Part shown: positions 1-5,436 of the stretch, in pieces
How the letters are laid out: every line of letters starts with the position of its first letter
How positions within the stretch are numbered: the first letter of the stretch is position 1
DNA from: Actinomycetota bacterium
GTDB lineage: Bacteria > Actinomycetota > Acidimicrobiia > Acidimicrobiales > Microtrichaceae
Length of the DNA: 5,436 nt
Assembly: GCA_009700815.1 (NCBI GenBank)
Contig: WLLG01000171.1
Coordinates: forward strand, 1 to 5,436
Direction of reading: 5' to 3'
Notes under the pieces: generated by a model
Database searches by the model: none
Told to the model about the DNA's origin: nothing
What the model saw: only the letters and a program-made list of their open reading frames with translations
Translations under genes and position numbers: made by a program

Positions 1-1
1 C

Positions 2-472
2 ATTCTCGCTCAGCCCGTCTCTGCCGCAGGCTCAAACGCTGAGGTCAGGGCGCTTGCTCAGCAGATTGCTGACGCACAGGCCCCAGAAGTTGAGCAGATG
101 AAAACCTGGGTCAAGGATTGGGGGATGGAAGACACCGCTACCGATGACGGCGGCATGAATATGGGCGGCGGTGAGATGGACGGCCATGAGATGGACGGTG
201 CAGATATGAGCGGTGCTGATGCTGGCGGTGCTGCCATGAACGGCATGATGACCGAGGCACAGATGAATGAACTCTCACAGGCGACTGGGGCTGAACTCGA
301 TCAGCTCTACCTCGAACTGATGATTGCTCACCACGAAGGCGCAATCGAGATGGCCCAAACCGAGCTCAAGGAAGGCAAGAATCCCGCTGCGCTCAAGTTG
401 GCTCAAGGGGTTATCAACACTCAGCAAGCAGAGATCAAACAGATGCGAGCCCTGCTCACCGCAGGTCGATAA
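2..472 (+). CDS. DUF305 family protein, two-repeat form, 5'-truncated by the window edge
   Basis: The frame is open from base 2, so the gene begins upstream; 156 residues are visible, ending at TAA 470-472. The first 41 residues match the C-terminal half of one DUF305 repeat (SNAEVRALAQQI, then AQAPEVEQM and a Trp-rich end). A linker rich in Met, Gly and Asp follows (bases 155-250). A second, complete DUF305 repeat comes next, with the family's MIAHH-EGAIEMA motif (bases 320-355), then NPAALKLAQ and the closing TQQAEIKQM helix. DUF305 proteins are ferritin-like helical proteins, usually exported, and often found near copper-resistance genes; no enzyme activity is established for the family. 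Any signal peptide and the first His-His motif lie outside the window. The Met and His residues of the linker suggest soft-metal (copper) binding, which is inference. The YcnI-like gene downstream fits that reading. The internal ATG at 98 is not the start, because conserved family sequence continues upstream of it. Confidence 0.88.
   Translation: MLAQPVSAAGSNAEVRALAQQIADAQAPEVEQMKTWVKDWGMEDTATDDGGMNMGGGEMDGHEMDGADMSGADAGGAAMNGMMTEAQMNELSQATGAELDQLYLELMIAHHEGAIEMAQTELKEGKNPAALKLAQGVINTQQAEIKQMRALLTAGR
155..244 (+). repeat. Six-copy 15-bp / pentapeptide repeat, Met-rich linker in the DUF305 gene
   Basis: Ninety bases encode six consecutive five-residue units that follow the loose pattern x-[E/D]-M-[D/S/N]-G: MNMGG, GEMDG, HEMDG, ADMSG, ADAGG, AAMNG. 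At DNA level the clearest copies share GAGATGGACGG at 173-183 and 188-198, a 15-bp period. The repeat separates the two DUF305 domains. It is flexible, acidic and rich in methionine, like Met-rich copper-binding segments of other exported proteins. The function is inferred only from composition. Confidence 0.75.
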
Positions 473-615
473 CGGCGCTTAGCAATCTTTTGAACGCACC
501 TAGCGAGTCCGGCGCTCGCCCCGGGTGAATCGCATTAGCCCTTCTTGACTCTTTCTTTTAGCGGGACCCCGGACAACTCCCGACTCTCTGTCACAGAACA
601 GAATCGCTGGGGTAG

Positions 616-1410
616 ATGATGACTACAATCCGAGCTGTGCTCCCAGACGCTGATGAACCGAAGCGCGAAAAATCGACCAACACTCCCGCCCACGGCGAAG
701 AAAGACGAGTGGAAGCTGTGCAGCGAGAGGTCGACGCAGTCACGTTCTGGGAACGCGGCGAGGAGCCTGAATTCGGCCGCATAGCGTTCTTCACGGACGC
801 AGTGTTCGCGATAGCACTTACGCTTTTGGTGCTCGACCTGCGCCTGCCTCGGATGTCGGGGAACCCCGACGATCCAGCGTCGATTCTGAACGCTCTGGGG
901 GACTTGACTCCAAAATTCGTCTCGTTCGGTATCGCCTTTGCTCTTCTTGCCAAATACTGGATAGCTAATCACGGCTTCTTCGCCCGCATCGGACGGTTTG
1001 ACAAGCGGTACCTAACGATCTGCATGTGTTACTTAGCTACTGTCGCATTCCTGCCATTCCCGACTTCGCTGATCGGCGAATACGAGAGCAACCCCATCTC
1101 TGGGGTTCTATTCGCACTGTCCCTTGCCGCGGTGAGTGGCCTCGAGACAGTTCTGTTGTGGCACGCTCAGAGGGCAGGACTCATGCGAACGCCAGCCTCG
1201 GAACAGGTCTACCGCTGGCAGGTATCCGTTGCGCTCATCCCATTTACCATGTTTTTAGTGACGATCCCGCTTGCCTTTGTCTCTCCGACAGTGATGTTGT
1301 TGAGCTGGATTGTGATTGCGCCTCTGGCTGGCCGATGGGCTCACCGACGCAAACCGGCCGCCCTGACCTCAAGGCAGAACCCGATTCCAGATGGAGACAG
1401 TTGTGAGTAG
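616..1410 (+). CDS. TMEM175-like (DUF1211) six-helix membrane channel protein
   Basis: Up to 264 residues. The TMEM175 signature on the first helix is plain: Arg55, then FTD at 59-61 (the family's FSD position), followed by AVFAIALTLLVLDL. Six hydrophobic segments lie at about 56-76, 99-117, 133-152, 160-181, 203-221 and 223-238, with the family-typical WIANHGFF after helix 2 and FLPFPTSLIG in helix 3. Characterised bacterial TMEM175 proteins are tetrameric potassium-permeable channels gated by hydrophobic side chains on helix 1; ion selectivity here is inference. The start is uncertain. ATG 616 (or 619) has only a weak ribosome site and adds a charged, non-conserved stretch of about 31 residues. 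GTG 709, preceded by the purine-rich GAAGAAAGACGA, or GTG 718 would give about 230 residues, close to the usual length. The 3' end overlaps the YcnI-like gene, so the two are probably one operon. The upstream gap (473-615) shows no convincing promoter. Confidence 0.88.
   Translation: MMTTIRAVLPDADEPKREKSTNTPAHGEERRVEAVQREVDAVTFWERGEEPEFGRIAFFTDAVFAIALTLLVLDLRLPRMSGNPDDPASILNALGDLTPKFVSFGIAFALLAKYWIANHGFFARIGRFDKRYLTICMCYLATVAFLPFPTSLIGEYESNPISGVLFALSLAAVSGLETVLLWHAQRAGLMRTPASEQVYRWQVSVALIPFTMFLVTIPLAFVSPTVMLLSWIVIAPLAGRWAHRRKPAALTSRQNPIPDGDSCE
1393..1398 (+). promoter_or_regulatory. Ribosome binding site favouring GTG 1403 as the YcnI-like start
   Basis: GGAGAC lies 4-5 bases before GTG 1403 and inside the end of the channel gene. 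It overlaps the ATG at 1391, so it cannot serve that codon, and 1391 has no comparable site of its own. This favours GTG 1403 and an 8-bp overlap (GTGAGTAG) with the upstream stop codon TAG 1408-1410, a layout typical of translational coupling. Confidence 0.6.
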
Positions 1411-2194
1411 ATCCAAGCCCCTTTGCGCAGCAGAAGCTGGCGCTTCGCCGACTCGCACTTCTTCGCAGCATTGGCATGCCAAGAAGATCTTTCTTGGGGT
1501 CACAATGGCCGCAGCGCTGACCCTGGCTTTTGCCGGCACGGCTTCAGCGCACGTTGAGCCTTCTCCGAGCGAGGTCCAAGCGGGTAGCACGCAGACCGTA
1601 GCGTTCACGGTTGAGCACGGATGCGGTGAGAGCCCGCTAACTCAAGTTGAGATGCAACTACCCGCTGGGCTGACAGCTGTGAGCGTGCCAGAAACCCCTC
1701 AAGGCTGGACGGGTACCGTCACCGATTCGGTCGTCACCTTTCAGGGTGGCCCGCAACCTGCACATGAGGAGATTGAGTTCGCCATACAGGCAACCTTCCC
1801 CGACGCTGCGGGAACGATGCTCGGGTTCCCAACAATTGAGACCTGTGAACAGGGCACCGTTGAGTGGATCCAACCAGTTGTGAGCGGCGAGGAAGAACCA
1901 GAATTCCCAGCGCCCACGGTGACGCTAACTCCAGGTGTTGCAGTAACTGCTGCTGAGGGTAATGCAGTCGCGCCAGAAAGTTCTGCCGCTGCTGAAGGTG
2001 CCGAACCGTCTGTCGGCAAAAACGAGTCCGACAGCGAGGAAGCCTCCACCACCAAAGCCGCTGAAACCTCGGACCCTTCGAGTACCAACTTCCTTCCCTA
2101 CGCACTGATTGGGCTTATAGGCGGAGCAGCACTGGTCATTGCTGTCACCATGATGCGCAAGCGCAAGGCTGCAGACACCCCTCCTGCTGAGTAG
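1403..2194 (+). CDS. YcnI-like (DUF1775) copper-binding exported protein with C-terminal membrane anchor
   Basis: From GTG 1403 the protein has 263 residues (267 from ATG 1391; numbers below use 1391). Residues 31-53 form a signal peptide: KK, a hydrophobic core, then a TASA cleavage site. Cleavage leaves His54 as the first mature residue (HVEPSPSEV). That is the hallmark of YcnI proteins, which bind Cu(II) through an N-terminal single-histidine brace together with a Glu and a Trp. Other family landmarks are HGCGESP (77-83), LPAGL and the PQGW motif (103-106), the second conserved Cys in ETC (150-152, a possible disulfide with Cys78), and VEWIQP (157-162, candidate ligand Trp159). A Pro/Ala/Glu/Ser-rich linker (about 165-233) leads to one transmembrane helix (235-254) and a basic MRKRK tail, so the copper domain should face outward, tethered to the membrane. 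The n-region before the signal core is unusually long (about 26 residues), and no other in-frame start lies before ATG 1505. The role in copper delivery or tolerance is inferred from the family. Confidence 0.88.
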   Translation: MSRSKPLCAAEAGASPTRTSSQHWHAKKIFLGVTMAAALTLAFAGTASAHVEPSPSEVQAGSTQTVAFTVEHGCGESPLTQVEMQLPAGLTAVSVPETPQGWTGTVTDSVVTFQGGPQPAHEEIEFAIQATFPDAAGTMLGFPTIETCEQGTVEWIQPVVSGEEEPEFPAPTVTLTPGVAVTAAEGNAVAPESSAAAEGAEPSVGKNESDSEEASTTKAAETSDPSSTNFLPYALIGLIGGAALVIAVTMMRKRKAADTPPAE

Positions 2195-2235
2195 CACGCT
2201 CTTCGGTGGCGGCGTTGGCAGGTGACGAGTCCGAA

Positions 2236-2823
2236 CTATTTCAGGAGTGCATGCAAAGCAGCAGTGCGCTCGGCTTCCTCGGACAGGAAGGCTTGTTCCC
2301 ATTCCGGCGGTTCAACTTGGGTGCCAAGAGGGGCCGCCTGAGCGGGTTCGCTCGTAGATTCGAATCCCCGGACTGCCCTAGCTTTTCGTGATCTCCATAG
2401 GAGAGCGGCGCAGCACAGCAGAACGTAAAGAGTCATCGGCGCAAGTGCCACTGGACTGAATGCGTGTTGCAGGTGCAGCGCGAATGCGCAGCCCAAAGCA
2501 GGCGCAGCAAGAGCCGTCAGTAGTACCTGGCGACTCGGGGAGTAGCGAACCTGACCGAGATACTCGCCGATCCAGTCCAAGGTCATGGGAAGCGGAAGTA
2601 TCCACATTCCCAGAACCAGAATGGGGCCAATCGAAACTCCCAAGGCCATCAGGGCCGCTGTACTGACCAGAACGAGCGGATACAACACCACGCAACGTCG
2701 GCACACATGTCGTTTGCCTATTTGAACGCAGCGGTCGTATTGCTCTTCATGGTGGTGGGAATACCACAGCGGGCTGACATGAGTCCCTCCGGGGAGATGC
2801 GGGGAATCCACCGGCGCTGTCAT
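2236..2823 (-). CDS. Small membrane protein resembling DUF2085, His/Cys-rich N-terminus
   Basis: 195 residues from ATG 2823, stop TAG 2236-2238. The N-terminus has HHH at 23-25, then Cys32, Cys41 and Cys44 (DRC, VCRRC) directly before the first membrane segment. This recalls the DUF2085 pattern of a Cys-x-x-Cys followed by Tyr, and DW-x2-GEYLG (83-90) with a later SPSRQ resembles that family's Asp/Gly and Arg motifs. Hydrophobic segments fall at about 46-63, 65-81, 99-117 and 125-143; a charged, Pro/Glu-rich cytoplasmic-looking tail of about 50 residues follows. The frame also reads from ATG 2904 or GTG 2919, but that extension is not family-like and would overlap the divergent hydrolase gene. 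ATG 2823 is chosen although its purine-rich AGAGAGG lies very close to the codon. The His and Cys residues could bind a metal; no function is known. The gene converges on the YcnI-like gene with a 41-bp gap and no clear terminator. Confidence 0.7.
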   Translation of the reverse strand: MTAPVDSPHLPGGTHVSPLWYSHHHEEQYDRCVQIGKRHVCRRCVVLYPLVLVSTAALMALGVSIGPILVLGMWILPLPMTLDWIGEYLGQVRYSPSRQVLLTALAAPALGCAFALHLQHAFSPVALAPMTLYVLLCCAALLWRSRKARAVRGFESTSEPAQAAPLGTQVEPPEWEQAFLSEEAERTAALHALLK

Positions 2824-2893
2824 CCTCTCTGTATCGGCAGAATGCAACCAAACCTGAGACAACAGATGCCCCCGGGTGCAGGAACGCGCGAGG
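2824..2893. other. Divergent intergenic region between the DUF2085-like and hydrolase genes
   Basis: About 70 bp separate the two chosen starts (79 bp if the hydrolase starts at 2903), so promoters for both directions should lie here or just inside the genes. I could not find a well-spaced -35/-10 pair on either strand, nor a convincing operator palindrome. The role is inferred from gene orientation alone. Confidence 0.4.
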
Positions 2894-2902
2894 ATGACCA
2901 CC

Positions 2903-3886
2903 ATGGCTGAACAGAACACCCCTGATTCGCAAGTCCCTTCCTCAAGCGATAATCCCGACTCGGCGGAGTTTGTCTATGACGAGTTCTCATATTTCGCAGG
3001 AAACTGCGAAGAGTTCGCTTTGGCATGGGATGGCCAGGCTCAGGTCGCACGGGTGAGCCATGAACTGCCTGATGGAAGGCAGGCTTCAGCATTGAAATGG
3101 GGCGATGGCCCGCCAGAGGTGGTACTTCTGCACGGCGGGGCACAAAACGCGCATACCTGGGACACGGTCGCGCTAGCGCTCCGACCTTGCTCAATCCTTG
3201 CGATCGACTTAGCCGGGCACGGGCAGTCGGATTGGCGAAGTGATGGTGCGTACGGGCCAGTGAACAATGCTGATGATGCTGCTGCGATGATTGACAAATT
3301 TGCCCCGGCGGCAACAGTGCTTGTCGGAATGTCGCTAGGCGGACTCACTGCAAACGTCCTGGCTGCCACCTACCCGTGGCTAGTTGAACGGCTCGTGATC
3401 ATTGATGTGACACCCGGAGTTACTCGTAACAAAGCAGCCGAAGTCCACGCGTTCATTGAAGGGCCTCAGCACTTCGCATCCTTTACAGAGATCTTCGACC
3501 GAACTGCCGAGTTCAACCCCACCCGGTCTGCCGATTCGTTGCGACGCGGTATTTTGCACAATGCGCACCGACTCCCGGATGGCTCTTGGGAGTGGAATTA
3601 TGACCGCCGGCCAATCCTGCAGGAGTCAATCGCTAATCCTGAAGATGGCGACGCAGCAACGTTCTCGGGGGATCTGTGGGGAGAGGTTGCTGATGTTCAA
3701 GCGCCCTACCTGTTGCTCAGGGGTGCGCTCAGTCCAGTCGTCGACGATGAGGATGTGGCTGAGCTTCTCGTTCGCCAACCCGAGGCTCGCGTGCAGGTCA
3801 TCGAAGGTGCTGGCCACAGTATCCAAGGTGATCGCCCCATTGAATTGGCCAGCATTCTGAACCAGGAACTCAGTCAGACTCGCTGA
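2903..3886 (+). CDS. Alpha/beta-hydrolase fold protein
   Basis: 327 residues from ATG 2903. The frame also offers ATG 2894 and GTG 2876. GAGGA at 2890-2894 sits at a good distance from 2903, while AGGAA at 2880-2884 would suit 2894, so the start is uncertain by three residues. The fold is clear: strand VVLLHGGAQ with the oxyanion HGG at 77-79, AIDLAGHGQSDW (101-111), and the nucleophile elbow GMSLGG with catalytic Ser144. IIDVTPG follows (strand 6), then a helical cap region (about 175-260), strand LLLRGALSPVVDDEDV and the catalytic His305 in GAGHSIQGDRP. The acid is not at the common G-x-x-D position, which reads GALS; Asp281, Asp282, Asp284 or Asp168 after strand 6 are candidates. There is no signal peptide, so the protein is probably cytosolic. 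The substrate cannot be told; esterase, lactonase and epoxide hydrolase are all possible. The 3' end overlaps the convergent DUF885 gene by 13 bp. Confidence 0.85.
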   Translation: MAEQNTPDSQVPSSSDNPDSAEFVYDEFSYFAGNCEEFALAWDGQAQVARVSHELPDGRQASALKWGDGPPEVVLLHGGAQNAHTWDTVALALRPCSILAIDLAGHGQSDWRSDGAYGPVNNADDAAAMIDKFAPAATVLVGMSLGGLTANVLAATYPWLVERLVIIDVTPGVTRNKAAEVHAFIEGPQHFASFTEIFDRTAEFNPTRSADSLRRGILHNAHRLPDGSWEWNYDRRPILQESIANPEDGDAATFSGDLWGEVADVQAPYLLLRGALSPVVDDEDVAELLVRQPEARVQVIEGAGHSIQGDRPIELASILNQELSQTR

Positions 3887-3891
3887 CTGGG
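3869..3891. terminator. Hairpin across the overlapping convergent stop codons, possible bidirectional terminator
   Basis: A nine-pair stem (3869-3877 with 3883-3891, one T-G wobble) closes a five-base loop, ACTCG. Its core is CAGTCAG pairing with CTGACTG. The hydrolase stop TGA (3884-3886) pairs with the reverse-strand stop of the DUF885 gene (3874-3876). Neither side has a U-tract, so it would be a tail-less hairpin of the kind proposed for actinobacteria. Termination activity is inference. Confidence 0.35.
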
Positions 3892-5436
3892 CGGGCTGAC
3901 TGGGCGGGCTGACTGCACAGCTACCCATGCCTCGACAAGGTCAGCTAGCACCGGCAAGGTGACTGCTCCGGACCCCAGCACCGTGTCATGGAATAGCGGC
4001 AGATCAAAGCGATCCCCGAGGGCTACCTCTGCATAAGAACGCAGTCGCAAGAACTCAAGTTGCCCAACCTTGTAAGAGAGCGCTTGGCCCGGGATAGCCA
4101 AGTAGCGATCCACCTCACCGGGTATCTGATCCTTCGGAACGGGTGTGTGGCGCTCGAAATAATCAATCGCACGTTGGCGTGACCAACGATGTGCATGCAG
4201 TCCGGTGTCGACCACAAGACGGGCAGATCGCCACGAGTCAGCGGCCAGCATTCCAAATCGGGCAACCCGGTCTGAATACAAGCCCATCTCATCGGCAAGG
4301 CGTTCGGCGTACAGGGCCCATCCCTCGATGTACGCAGTAGGGCCATCGTGACGTTGAAACTCCGGGAGTCCTGTGAGTTCCTGACTAATTGCAATTTGTA
4401 GGTGATGCCCGGGAACGGCCTCATGGAAGGCAATCGACTCGGCCTCAGTGCGAGAGGCTTGTTCAGGGTGAGCAGTGTTGATGAAGTAGGTGCCAGGGCG
4501 CGTTCCATCAATGGCTGGAGGAAAGTAGTAGGCGTAGGGAGCATCGGCGGCTAGGAACTTGGGGATCGGAGACACCAAACACGGCGAACTTGGTAGCAAA
4601 GAAAAGAACTCGGGAAGTGCCTGCGTCGCCCGAGCCACACTGCGCTCGGCAAGTTCAACAATCTCGGCTGCGTCCACATGGCGCAGCGCGGGGTTGGTGC
4701 GCAGACACTCAAAGATGGCCGCAAGATTGTCTGAGGCAGCGTTCTGATCCGACGCTGGCTTGTTCTTCAGAGTCTTGAAGCTTGCCGAGAGTTCATCCTT
4801 TGGGTCTGGCTGTTGTTCGGCCAACGCCAAATACTCTGCGGGCAAGGTGACCTCGGTGTGCTGCCGGCCGAGCTCGTGCAGTTCGCTGGCTGAGAGTTCA
4901 CAGGTGGTGTGCGAACGGATGAGCGCCGCGTACAACTCCTGCCCGTCAGGAAGCCAGCACCATCCGGCCTGTTCATCTGGGCGAGCTGACGGGGCGATCT
5001 GATCGCGAAGCGCATCGCGATACTCCCCAAACGCGGGCCGAATGCATTCCCGAACCAGCTGAGCCATCTGACTCTGCCACTGCTCTGCCCCGGACCACCC
5101 CTCGGGTAGTCCCGCCGCTAGGAATGGATCCTCATCGGGGCTAGAAGCCAGATAGGAATCCAGTGAGTGCAGCGACCGGCCAATGACCCGCTCAGAAGGG
5201 GTTCGCCCCACCGCAAGGCCTGCGCTGAATCGCTGTACTGCTTGGCTCAGCATTCGAGGGACCTGGGCGTAGCGAACCAAAGCTGCCTGAGCCTGTTCAG
5301 GCTCTGGGTACGTGAGTTGCGGGGCGAGCATGAGCAGCGCTGCGTGCGGGCCGTCCATCTGATCTGAGGCAAGTTCAATCAGACGCAAGTCCGCTGATTC
5401 GATACCCGTTTGCAGCTGATGAAGAAGAACTGAGCG
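3874..5436 (-). CDS. DUF885 family metallopeptidase-like protein, 5'-truncated by the window edge
   Basis: 520 residues are visible and the frame stays open to base 5436, so the start lies outside; the family is usually somewhat longer than this. Residues are counted from the first visible codon. The DUF885 landmarks are all present: HEAVPGHH (338-345), a variant HExxH-like zinc motif; YIEGWALYAE (369-378), whose Glu371 and Glu378 are candidate ligand or catalytic residues; DTGLHAHRW (410-418); and PGQALSYKVG (449-458). The N-terminal half is mostly helical, with LPEGW and a moderately conserved GL-x-x-G segment. No signal peptide is visible in this part. Members are presumed zinc-dependent peptidases; the substrate here cannot be predicted. 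The TTG at 5386-5388 is not a credible start, because family-like sequence continues upstream. The extreme C-terminus (after AVQSARPVS) is encoded by the 13-bp tandem repeat and is probably recent. The gene is convergent with the hydrolase gene, overlapping it by 13 bp. Confidence 0.9.
   Translation of the reverse strand, partial: RSVLLHQLQTGIESADLRLIELASDQMDGPHAALLMLAPQLTYPEPEQAQAALVRYAQVPRMLSQAVQRFSAGLAVGRTPSERVIGRSLHSLDSYLASSPDEDPFLAAGLPEGWSGAEQWQSQMAQLVRECIRPAFGEYRDALRDQIAPSARPDEQAGWCWLPDGQELYAALIRSHTTCELSASELHELGRQHTEVTLPAEYLALAEQQPDPKDELSASFKTLKNKPASDQNAASDNLAAIFECLRTNPALRHVDAAEIVELAERSVARATQALPEFFSLLPSSPCLVSPIPKFLAADAPYAYYFPPAIDGTRPGTYFINTAHPEQASRTEAESIAFHEAVPGHHLQIAISQELTGLPEFQRHDGPTAYIEGWALYAERLADEMGLYSDRVARFGMLAADSWRSARLVVDTGLHAHRWSRQRAIDYFERHTPVPKDQIPGEVDRYLAIPGQALSYKVGQLEFLRLRSYAEVALGDRFDLPLFHDTVLGSGAVTLPVLADLVEAWVAVQSARPVSPPSQRV
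3883..3915. repeat. 13-bp tandem repeat, 2.5 copies, at the convergent gene junction
   Basis: The unit CTGACTGGGCGGG occurs at 3883-3895 and 3896-3908, followed by the partial copy CTGACTG at 3909-3915, all exact. It begins at the hydrolase stop codon and lies inside the 3' end of the DUF885 gene. Because 13 is not a multiple of three, a copy-number change shifts the DUF885 frame and replaces its last residues. Replication slippage is the likely origin. Confidence 0.9.

Noticed and set aside
98..100. ATG 98 as the start of the DUF305 gene
   Set aside because: The 32 in-frame residues before it match the end of a DUF305 repeat, so the gene begins outside the window.
503..519. Hairpin GCGAG/CTCGC after the DUF305 gene as a terminator
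   Set aside because: The stem is only five pairs with a seven-base loop and no U-tract; too weak to call.
545..550. TTGACT as a -35 box for the channel gene
   Set aside because: No acceptable -10 hexamer lies 16-19 bases downstream; the nearest AT-richer candidates are too far away.
535..972. Long minus-strand open frame opposite the channel gene
   Set aside because: It lies antisense to the well-supported TMEM175-like gene, is rich in Arg and Ser as expected of a shadow frame, and has no recognisable domain.
1734..2105. Minus-strand open frames opposite the YcnI-like gene
   Set aside because: Their composition reflects the complement of the Ala/Glu/Ser-rich linker; no motif, and the forward frame has clear family landmarks.
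2183..2222. CCTGC/GCAGG inverted repeat at the YcnI/DUF2085-like junction
   Set aside because: The loop is about 30 bases and the stem five pairs, so it is not distinguishable from chance.
2206..2391. Plus-strand open frame after the YcnI-like gene
   Set aside because: Almost all of it lies antisense to the 3' end of the DUF2085-like gene, and it shows no family resemblance.
3883..3915. Tandem repeat read as a CRISPR-like array
   Set aside because: The units are 13 bp and directly adjacent, with no spacers.
4023..4544. Second minus-strand open frame inside the DUF885 gene
   Set aside because: It is an out-of-frame overlap with the metallopeptidase frame that carries the HExxPGHH motif.
5386..5388. 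TTG as the start of the DUF885 gene
   Set aside because: The frame is open to the window edge and the upstream residues fit the helical N-terminal region of the family.

Overview
The window is gene-dense and moderately GC-rich. It holds six protein-coding genes, two of them cut by the window edges, and no RNA genes, insertion sequences or CRISPR arrays that I can see. The protein families (a two-repeat DUF305 protein, a YcnI/DUF1775 protein with a C-terminal membrane anchor, a TMEM175-type channel, a DUF885 metallopeptidase-like protein), the GTG starts and the tight packing suggest an actinobacterium of intermediate GC content. That assignment is inference by family resemblance; no ribosomal or other marker gene is present.

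Left part (1-2194, + strand): the 3' part of a DUF305 gene whose two repeats are joined by a methionine-rich pentapeptide-repeat linker. After a 143-bp gap come a six-helix TMEM175-like cation channel gene and a YcnI-like copper-binding protein gene. The last two overlap by 8 bp at the most likely YcnI start (GTG 1403), so they look co-transcribed and translationally coupled. DUF305 and YcnI-type proteins are both secreted or cell-surface proteins linked to copper, so this side reads as an envelope metal-handling cluster with a channel gene embedded in it. The usual partners (CopD, Sco, CopZ, P-type ATPase) are not in view.

Middle (2195-2902): a minus-strand gene for a small membrane protein resembling DUF2085, with a His/Cys-rich N-terminus. 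It is convergent with the YcnI gene (41-bp gap) and divergent from the next gene (about 70-80 bp between starts).

Right part (2894/2903-5436): an alpha/beta-hydrolase gene (+) converges on a DUF885 metallopeptidase-like gene (-) that runs off the right edge. Their 3' ends overlap by 13 bp. The junction carries a 13-bp tandem duplication and a hairpin in which the two stop codons pair with each other. The duplication has changed the reading frame of the DUF885 C-terminal tail.

I see no clearly new multi-gene system. The points most worth a second look are the coupled channel-copper-protein pair, the Met-rich repeat linker, the His/Cys-rich membrane protein and the repeat/hairpin at the convergent stop codons.
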